Source: Candidatus Paceibacterota bacterium (lineage in GTDB: Bacteria; Verrucomicrobiota; Verrucomicrobiia; Limisphaerales; UBA8199). Taken from it: a stretch of 64,000 nt of DNA. The translations under genes were made by a program, and so were the position numbers. This document shows, piece after piece, positions 58,568-64,000 of the stretch. The notes under the pieces are model-generated. The model saw only the letters and a program-made list of their open reading frames with translations. It ran no database searches and was not told where the DNA came from. Numbering within the stretch: position 1 is the stretch's first letter; each line of letters begins with the position of its first letter. Location of the stretch: the NCBI GenBank assembly GCA_035452965.1, contig DAOTCE010000029.1:1-64000 (forward strand). Reading direction: 5' to 3'.

Positions 58568-58636
58568 AACCTAGTCCAGAGTTGAGCGTTAAGAGTGCAG
58601 AGTCAGTTGCCGCAGGTCGCCGGTTCTACTGGGCCT

Positions 58637-60424
58637 CTATTTCCTCTTTTTCTGCGGCGCCGTCAAGACCGGAGCTTTGACGGGAACAGCGGGTTCCGGG
58701 GTGGTCCGGGTGAGCATGGTCTGCGCAATGGTCAGCAGATTCTGCACGGTCCAATAAAGGGTAAGACCGGCGGAGAAGTTGTAGAGGAACACCAGGAACA
58801 TGAGCGGCATGTAACGCATCATCTTCGCCTGCATCGCGTCCATGCCGGGCGAGGGAGGGGTCAGGCGCGCCTGCCACAACATAGTCGCCCCCATGATGAG
58901 CGGCAGAAGGTTGAAGGGAAAGCCCGTCCCGGGAATGGTGAAGAGCGTGTCGGGCTTGGACAGATCCTTGACCCAGAGGAAATGTTCTCCGCGCAGCTCG
59001 AAGGCGCTTTGAATCATCTTGTAGAAGCCAAAGAAAATCGGGATCTGCAGGAGCATGGGCAGGCAGCCCCCGAGCGGGCTGACTTTGTGCTCCTTCATGA
59101 ATTCCATTGTCTTCTTGTTCATCTTGGCCGGATCATCCTTGTACTTGTCTTTGATGGCCTTCATCTGCGGCTGCAGCGCCTGCAGGCGCTTCATCGAACG
59201 CGTGCTGGCCTGCGTCAGCGGCCAGAAGACGAGTTTGATGATGAAGGTAATGGCAATGATGGCCCAGCCGTAGGAAAGACCCAGCGCGTGGTGCAGCCAG
59301 TTCATCGCCAGCAACAGCGCCTTGGCGAAGAAGCCAAAGAACCCGCCATAGCCCATCACCAGGTCAATGTTGTTGTTGAAGCGGCTGCCCAGGCGGGCGA
59401 GGGTCTGGTACTCCTTGGGGCCGGCGAACAGGGAAACCTGGTTGGTGAACGCCTGGCCGGGCGCGAGAATCTGGCCGGGATAAATCAGCGCCCCTTCGTA
59501 ACCTTCGGGCGGTGGTTTGCTCGCAGACGCCGGCGTGGCATCCGCGCCCGTCGGCCGGGGCAGGATGATCTTGTGGGCAACGACCGCCTTCGCCGGCTGC
59601 TCGGGCATCAGTGCCAGGGTGAAGAATTGGTTGTGGGCGGCCGCCCATACTACGTTGTCCGCGCCCGCCCGGTACTCCGCGGGGGGTGTGCGCGGCATGC
59701 AGGCGAACCCTGTTGAGGAAAAGAAGCTCGCTCCCGCCTCGTCGGTCTTCGCGCCGTTGTACCACATCACGCCAATGACCATGCCGTTGTCATCGGGCCC
59801 CATGGGGGTAGCCGTGCCGATGATCCATTGCTGGGCGGGCAACGTCAGGGGCTGGGACGACCGGTTTTCCAACCGGACGGTCGCGGCGACCAGGTAGTTG
59901 GTGCTGAGGCGAAACTCCTTCACGATGCTGAGGCCGTTGGTCAGGCTCTTCTCCGCGCGCACGCCGCCGTCAATCCGGTTCAGCCGGAAGATGCCGTCCC
60001 CCTGCACCGCTTCGCCGCCGAGGAGCGCAAGAGTTGGCGGGCGCGTGACGGAGTTCAGGGTGGCCAGGACGTTGGTCTGCGGCGCTTGCTTGCGGCGCGG
60101 GGATTCTCTTTCCAGCAGTTCCACCAGCTTCAAGCCGCCGCCATGCGAGCTGAAGGTGTAGCGCGCATTGTCGTTCGCTACCGTAAGCAACTCCTCCGGC
60201 ACATCGGCGGTCACTAGGGGTTGCGGGGCGGGAGCCGGTTGCTCGAGGACGGGCGCGGTGACGGCGGGTGGGGCAGCCCAGTTGGTCGTGGTAACCGTCG
60301 CTACAGGCGCATTGGTGGCGCCTGGCGGCAACGGCTTGGGCGGATAGAGTTTATTGACCAGCGGATACCATAGCATCAGCACAAGAAAGCAGATGACCAG
60401 GGCTATGATTGATTTGCGATCCAT
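58637..60424 (-). CDS. yidC: Membrane protein insertase YidC
   Basis: A 595-residue Gram-negative-type YidC. The first TM (SIIALVICFLVLMLWYPLVN) is followed by a Pro/Ala-rich linker and a periplasmic P1 domain (about 85-370). The C-terminal insertase core has the five-helix signature: WAIIAITFIIKLVFWPLTQA with the conserved Arg-bearing hydrophilic groove downstream (TRSMKRLQALQPQMKAIKDK), LGGCLPMLLQIPIFFGFYKM, FPFNLLPLIMGATMLWQARL and LMFLVFLYNFSAGLTLYWTV, then TM5. Inserts inner-membrane proteins with or without Sec. Five bp after yidD. Confidence 0.97.
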   Translation of the reverse strand: MDRKSIIALVICFLVLMLWYPLVNKLYPPKPLPPGATNAPVATVTTTNWAAPPAVTAPVLEQPAPAPQPLVTADVPEELLTVANDNARYTFSSHGGGLKLVELLERESPRRKQAPQTNVLATLNSVTRPPTLALLGGEAVQGDGIFRLNRIDGGVRAEKSLTNGLSIVKEFRLSTNYLVAATVRLENRSSQPLTLPAQQWIIGTATPMGPDDNGMVIGVMWYNGAKTDEAGASFFSSTGFACMPRTPPAEYRAGADNVVWAAAHNQFFTLALMPEQPAKAVVAHKIILPRPTGADATPASASKPPPEGYEGALIYPGQILAPGQAFTNQVSLFAGPKEYQTLARLGSRFNNNIDLVMGYGGFFGFFAKALLLAMNWLHHALGLSYGWAIIAITFIIKLVFWPLTQASTRSMKRLQALQPQMKAIKDKYKDDPAKMNKKTMEFMKEHKVSPLGGCLPMLLQIPIFFGFYKMIQSAFELRGEHFLWVKDLSKPDTLFTIPGTGFPFNLLPLIMGATMLWQARLTPPSPGMDAMQAKMMRYMPLMFLVFLYNFSAGLTLYWTVQNLLTIAQTMLTRTTPEPAVPVKAPVLTAPQKKRK

Positions 60425-60429
60425 GCTGG

Positions 60430-60750
60430 CTAACGCGGTTGCGGAGGAGTTCTTGGGTCCAAAGTCAATAGTCCAAGCTCTAAAGTCGGATGGCTGTGGA
60501 CTTCAGGCTTCGGTTCGGGCACGGGGTCATCGCCGCAGCCGCCCCAGGGGTGGCAGCGGGCAACCCGCCGGACGGCCAGCCAGGTCCCAGCCACCGCACC
60601 GTGCCTGCGCAAGGCGTCAATCGCATATTCCGAGCAACTCGGCGTGAACCGGCAGCGCCCGGCGGGGCCGAACAGAGCTGTCTTGGCCGGCGAGAGGACC
60701 CACTGATAGAGCCGCACGCAAAAGACTAGAATGTGCTGGGCAGCGTTCAC
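60430..60750 (-). CDS. yidD: Membrane protein insertion efficiency factor YidD
   Basis: A 106-residue protein starting with GTG at 60750, overlapping the rnpA stop (GTGA, 4 bp). YidD motifs: VFCVRLYQWVLSPAKTALFG, CRFTPSCSEYAIDALRRHG and RVARCHPWGGCGDDPVPE, with the conserved cysteines. The C-terminal 20 residues are longer than usual. Helps YidC insertion. Coupled translation with rnpA upstream and yidC 5 bp downstream. Confidence 0.95.
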   Translation of the reverse strand: MNAAQHILVFCVRLYQWVLSPAKTALFGPAGRCRFTPSCSEYAIDALRRHGAVAGTWLAVRRVARCHPWGGCGDDPVPEPKPEVHSHPTLELGLLTLDPRTPPQPR

Positions 60751-61136
60751 TCGACTCGGCCGCCGGCCGGCTTCAGTAGTTTGCCTCTGCGAAGCGCCGT
60801 CAGGAAATCCCGTTCGACCTCGGCCAGGCCTCGGCCCGCGATCGAATGCCGCGCCACGAGCACCAGGTCCACCGGCGCCGTCAGATCGTGCTGATGGAGG
60901 CGGTAGGCCTCGCGCAGGAGTCGCCGCGCGCGGCTGCGAACCACCGCCCCGCCGATCTTGCGGCCGGTGATAACGCCCAGACGCGAGGCCGAATCGGCCG
61001 GCAACCGCTGCCAGTTGGCAATAAGGCAACCGGTGGCCAGGCGCTCTCCAGCCTGGCGCAGGCGGGCGAAATCCCGCCCGTGCTTCAGGCGCGCCGCGCG
61101 GTCAAACCGCAGACGCTGTGGCGTTGGGACGGCCAT
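60747..61136 (-). CDS. rnpA: Ribonuclease P protein component
   Basis: A 129-residue basic protein. The start at the ATG at 61136 (MAVPTPQRLRFDRAARLKHG) is the standard length; the upstream frame lies antisense-free over rpmH and is not coding here. Motifs: RLKHGRDFARLRQAGERLAT, RLGVITGRKIGGAVVRSRAR and RLLREAYRLHQHDLTAPVDL (the RNR region here reads RSRARRLLREAYR). Partner of RNase P RNA in tRNA 5'-end maturation. It follows rpmH by 11 bp. Confidence 0.96.
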   Translation of the reverse strand: MAVPTPQRLRFDRAARLKHGRDFARLRQAGERLATGCLIANWQRLPADSASRLGVITGRKIGGAVVRSRARRLLREAYRLHQHDLTAPVDLVLVARHSIAGRGLAEVERDFLTALRRGKLLKPAGGRVE

Positions 61137-61147
61137 GGGCCGACGGC

Positions 61148-61285
61148 CTATACCGGGGTTAGGCGCTTGCGCCCCTCGCGGCGGCGATTCCGCAGGATAC
61201 CGCGCCCGCTCTTGGTGGCTTTGCGCGCCAGAAATCCGTGCTGGCGTTTCCGCCTGATCTTCGATGGTTGGTATTGTCGTTTCAT
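61148..61285 (-). CDS. rpmH: 50S ribosomal protein L34
   Basis: A 45-residue gene that is easy to miss by length. Translating the minus strand from the ATG at 61285: MKRQYQPSKIRRKRQHGFLA, RKATKSGRGILRNRRREGRK, RLTPV, then TAG at 61148-61150. This is a standard L34, with the GFLARKATKSGR core and the basic C-terminus. It ends with LTPV where most have LSV or similar. First gene of the rpmH-rnpA-yidD-yidC-jag cluster. Confidence 0.97.
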   Translation of the reverse strand: MKRQYQPSKIRRKRQHGFLARKATKSGRGILRNRRREGRKRLTPV

Positions 61286-61637
61286 AAATCAATTTGGTCC
61301 GTCGCCCGCTGATCTGCCTCCTAAATGACGCTGCATCAGGAAACACTCCGTTAACGGAGCGGGGCAGCATATCAGCGGGCAGTCAGGTGTCAAGCCGACC
61401 TAAAGCCTCCGAAAGCGTCAGGACTGCATCATGCTCGTTGGTTCGATAAGGACGTTGCTCCGAGAGGTCGGGGCTTGCGCGGAAGCGGACACCTCGGCGT
61501 GGCGTCCCTGCCAACGGATTGTCGAGCTTGAAGACGGCCAGGTGTGGGATGAACGCGATGCGTCAGGCCGCGCGAGGCAGCGGTGCGGGCCGACAAGGCC
61601 GTCATAGCGTTGCGCGATAGCGATCGGTTCCTCATGA
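61286..61637. other. Leader and intergenic region upstream of rpmH
   Basis: About 350 bp with no supportable gene. It contains a 14-bp perfect palindrome CTCCGTTAACGGAG (61346-61359) about 60 bp before rpmH, a possible regulatory site or attenuator. No DnaA-box cluster is visible. Confidence 0.5.
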
Positions 61638-62669
61638 TCACGGAGACGTGCTTTCGTCCAATGCTCGGTGCGCACGACGAATCCCATGCAGCGTCACGGC
61701 CGCGCAGAACAGTTTCAACGCCTGGATGAACGATAGTCCATGCCACGAAAGTGTGGTAATTCGATCAATCGCGTGCATTGACACCAGGCTCACCAGCGAA
61801 CTCGCCAGGTACAAAGAGAAGGCGAACAGCAGTAGCCGGCGCGAACTGCGCGCGCGCCAAATGAACAGGAGGAGGACCATCGTGGCCGCGATGGTGCCGC
61901 TGATCACAACTTTCTGGAGCGCGGCCCGCGGGTAATACAAATCCCCCACTCGTGCCATCGCCCGCACCTGGGCGCCCAGCCAACTCTCCAGCCCAAACAA
62001 CTCCCATAGGCAGGCCAGGGCCAACAGGACGGCCAGCATCTGCCACCAGCGCTCGCCCGAGCCCAGAGTGGCGCCTTTCGCCGGCTCGCCGGCCCCCCAG
62101 GCAAGCACGGCGGCGGCTAGAAACACCAAGGCCGTCAGCCAGGATGGGAGTGCCGCAGGCCGCGGGTGGCCGTTCGAGTCGTCACCCGGCGACTGCAAAC
62201 GCAATGGCTCCAGCCGGGTCTCCACTCTCTCGGCCGCGTTGCTGCTCACGGGGATGACCTCCGTGGTCGTTACCATCGTGTGGTCCTGCCACTCCCCCGT
62301 CCGGCTCAGGAAAATAATACCGGTGACGAACTGCAGCCCGTTGACTGGTGGCACCATGATCTCGAAGTCGAACGTTCCACCCTCGCGGCCCACAGGAACG
62401 GATCCTCCGCTGGCCAGGTAGCCCATCGTTTCATCGCGTGTCGGCCCCCAGTGGAGATCGGCGCATAGACGGGAGGGTTCCGCCAACGGCGCCAAATGCA
62501 CTCGCAGCGGCAAAGTCTGACTCGCAACGGCGCGGCGGGGCGCCTCCACCCGCAGCCAGCCGGCACGTGGCTCCGAACGATCCAGCAGCCACCAGACGGT
62601 TGCCGCCGCTGCCACGAGCAAGATTAGCCCGGCACAACCTCGGCGTTTGGCTCTCGGCTCAAGCCCCAT
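61638..62669 (-). CDS. Hypothetical membrane protein
   Basis: A 343-residue protein. One N-terminal TM (CAGLILLVAAAATVWWLL), a periplasmic beta-like region (about 35-165, for example QTLPLRVHLAPLAEPSRLCA and FVTGIIFLSRTGEWQDHTMV), and five or so TMs in the C-terminal half (ALPSWLTALVFLAAAVLAWG, MLAVLLALACLWELFGLESW, VVISGTIAATMVLLLFIWRA, LLFAFSLYLASSLVSLVSMH). No family recognised. Alone between rpmH and the tRNA. Confidence 0.6.
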   Translation of the reverse strand: MGLEPRAKRRGCAGLILLVAAAATVWWLLDRSEPRAGWLRVEAPRRAVASQTLPLRVHLAPLAEPSRLCADLHWGPTRDETMGYLASGGSVPVGREGGTFDFEIMVPPVNGLQFVTGIIFLSRTGEWQDHTMVTTTEVIPVSSNAAERVETRLEPLRLQSPGDDSNGHPRPAALPSWLTALVFLAAAVLAWGAGEPAKGATLGSGERWWQMLAVLLALACLWELFGLESWLGAQVRAMARVGDLYYPRAALQKVVISGTIAATMVLLLFIWRARSSRRLLLFAFSLYLASSLVSLVSMHAIDRITTLSWHGLSFIQALKLFCAAVTLHGIRRAHRALDESTSP

Positions 62670-62894
62670 AGGCCAGCTTGGGAGGCATCCTATCCATTAC
62701 GGCGGAGAGTAGGACGGCTCCCTGCCTGCTCAAGCACGAAGTTCGACGGCTCCCACCTTGACCGCTTCAAGGCCAGGGCGAAGGAGCGAAGCGACTCCGC
62801 CGAAATGGCTTGCCTCCGGTGCCGAGTCAGGCGAAATAGATGCCCAATGGTTCGTGTTGGATGCTCGGCCCGCAAGGCAGGTTTCCAACCGTTC

Positions 62895-62970
62895 GGGCCC
62901 ATAGCTCAGTGGTTAGAGCAGGCGACTCATAATCGCTTGGTCCCAGGTTCAAATCCTGGTGGGCCCACCA
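62895..62970 (+). tRNA. tRNA-Ile2 (anticodon CAT, lysidine type)
   Basis: 76 nt cloverleaf: acceptor GGGCCCA/TGGGCCC, D-arm GCTC/GAGC, anticodon stem GGCGA/TCGCT with loop CTCATAA, T-arm CCAGG/CCTGG, discriminator A and encoded CCA. The anticodon arm GGCGACTCATAATCGCT is the same as E. coli ileX, so I call isoleucine 2 (C34 modified to lysidine, reading ATA) rather than methionine. Confidence 0.9.
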
Positions 62971-63149
62971 GCGAGAAACACCCTGAAAACAAAGGGGAAT
63001 ATCCACTTCCGGGATTTGAGGCCGCACCCATCGAAAAACCATGCTTGGCCAATTCTTGGCCAATTTTGAAGTGGTTTTTTCTGCGGTGCTCATGCGTTGA
63101 GATTTTCGACCACTCACCCACGATTGCAATGCGATTTGAACCGGGTGTT

Positions 63150-63356
63150 TCACGAGAGACGGGCGTGGTTGCCGTTATTCAGATACCGGTCGAGTTCGGT
63201 GCGCGGGATTAGGACGCGGCGCAAGCCTGACAGCTTGCGGAGCACCTTGCGGCGCACGAGACGGCGCACCGTTTCCTCGCAGACGCCGAGTTCTGTTGCA
63301 CTGCTTTTCACGTCGAGAGTCTGGCATTCGATGGTTGCTGTTGCGTTCATACTCAT
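63150..63356 (-). CDS. Excisionase-like helix-turn-helix protein
   Basis: About 68 residues from the ATG at 63356 (or the ATG at 63350). The body SSATELGVCEETVRRLVRRK, VLRKLSGLRRVLIPRTEL is the MerR/excisionase-type winged HTH fold (HTH_17): A-x-x-L-G-V-x-x-x-T-V-x-R-L-x-x-x-K, then R-x-I-P. Such proteins direct integrase excision or act as small regulators. It lies 180 bp downstream of tRNA-Ile(CAT), the usual place for an integrated element's border genes. No integrase is within the window. Confidence 0.75.
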   Translation of the reverse strand: MSMNATATIECQTLDVKSSATELGVCEETVRRLVRRKVLRKLSGLRRVLIPRTELDRYLNNGNHARLS

Positions 63357-63529
63357 TCTTTCATGTGGCAACAGGCTACGACCCACCGCAATTTCTTGGG
63401 TGTAGTGGATACACAGAATGCACACCCCGCTCGCACGTTCAGGCGAACGAAAAGGCAAAGCAACACCGATGGAAAACTCGCGAAGCATCCAAACCGAATC
63501 GAACGGCTTGGCTCTTGAAGAAGTGGCTC

Positions 63530-63853
63530 CTACAGGCAGCCCGAATCAGGAGTGTTTGACTGCCGGCTGGGAACGTCACCCATGATTAGGCGTGTGCGCC
63601 CACCGTCAGCATCTGAAGACATGCCAGGAGATGCGAGCATGATTCCCACAACAGCGCGCGTTTGAGGTGAGGTCGGTATTGGAGGCGGTGACTTGCGCTT
63701 GCGGAAGAGCAGCCAGGAAATTGCAGCAAAGCACACACATGCGAACAGCATGAACGGATAGACCCCGTTGTCCATGAACTCCCAAAGCTCATGCAGCAGT
63801 TTTCCGATATGTAGAACCGGGTCTTGCATTTCTTGATATGTTCGCCATTGCAT
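63530..63853 (-). CDS. Hypothetical single-pass membrane protein
   Basis: About 107 residues from the ATG at 63853 (an upstream TTG is possible). A transmembrane segment YPFMLFACVCFAAISWLLF is followed by a basic, Pro-rich RKRKSPPPIP and a soluble tail (AVVGIMLASPGMSSDADGGR). No family recognised. It probably belongs with the excisionase-like gene to an element that continues past the window. Confidence 0.45.
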   Translation of the reverse strand: MQWRTYQEMQDPVLHIGKLLHELWEFMDNGVYPFMLFACVCFAAISWLLFRKRKSPPPIPTSPQTRAVVGIMLASPGMSSDADGGRTRLIMGDVPSRQSNTPDSGCL

Positions 63854-64000
63854 TTTCGTGGATGAGGTTTGGGGTGTCAAGTTGCCGGCTCGTTACACAG
63901 ACACTCCAGCGCGCCGCTTTTGACGAACGGTTTTGGCGACATTTCGGGTTTCAGAGTTTTTCTGCGTGTTGTCGTCCGGCGGTTCAGCCTCGACCTGGCT

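Noticed and set aside
61286..61637. Possible replication origin next to rpmH
   Set aside because: rpmH clusters sometimes adjoin oriC, but I find no DnaA boxes and no dnaA or dnaN gene.
1..64000. CRISPR arrays, rRNA genes, transposases, integrases, restriction-modification or toxin-antitoxin genes
   Set aside because: I looked for regularly spaced repeats, rRNA sequence and the typical motifs of these enzymes and saw none.

Overview
The window looks like the chromosome of a high-GC Gram-negative bacterium of the Verrucomicrobia, most probably subdivision 3 (Pedosphaera/Limisphaera-like). Lineage markers are the two prepilin-type proteins with an N-terminal FTLIELLVVIAIIAILAALL-type segment and an H-X9-DG motif, a PEP-CTERM protein, the paired DUF1549/DUF1553 and DUF1501 genes, many secreted glycoside hydrolases, DUF2723-TPR membrane proteins and GC-rich dispersed palindromes. 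The assignment is inferred from gene content only.

Layout. 0-7 kb: a small secreted Cys-containing protein, an nhaR-like LysR regulator with a dyad operator, a PGPGW membrane protein, a VanZ-like protein, the overlapping pair pdxJ-acpS, NAD-malic enzyme and an NlpC/P60 hydrolase. 7-20 kb: an eight-haem cytochrome c fused to HEAT and TPR repeats, a GlgE-like GH13 enzyme, a three-gene DUF1549-DUF1501-PPC operon, a large secreted TIM-barrel-like protein and a prepilin-like protein. 21-28.4 kb: an apparent island bounded by a 94-bp direct repeat that includes the 5' half of tRNA-Arg(CCT). It carries a GH29 alpha-L-fucosidase, a TfoX-N protein, an uncharacterised secreted helical protein and a GH106-like rhamnosidase. 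28.6-33 kb: an astacin protease fused to a right-handed beta-helix, and a frameshifted beta-helix pseudogene.

33-38.2 kb holds the most unusual locus: a tightly overlapping minus-strand operon encoding a WXG100 protein, a 177-aa helical protein, a 68-aa second WXG100-like protein and a 1303-aa membrane-anchored FtsK/SpoIIIE (EssC/EccC-like) ATPase. This is a minimal type-VII-secretion-like system in a Gram-negative. 38.6-47 kb: a secreted peroxiredoxin, a polyprenol-phosphate mannose synthase-like GT2, and two long DUF2723-TPR membrane proteins flanking an endonuclease III-like glycosylase; this may be a lipid-linked mannosylation locus.

47-58 kb: a secreted formylglycine-generating-enzyme-like protein, a PEP-CTERM protein, a ceramidase-like hydrolase, a second prepilin-like protein, a conserved hypothetical, a TPR protein, a dienelactone hydrolase, rsmD, an AMP nucleosidase and a DUF488 protein. 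58-61.3 kb is the conserved rpmH-rnpA-yidD-yidC-jag cluster on the minus strand; rpmH is only 45 codons. The right end has a hypothetical membrane protein, tRNA-Ile(CAT) and an excisionase-like HTH protein, possibly the start of an element integrated at that tRNA.

Most intergenic regions carry palindromic repeats. At least four families recur within the window. I see no CRISPR array, rRNA, transposase or integrase.
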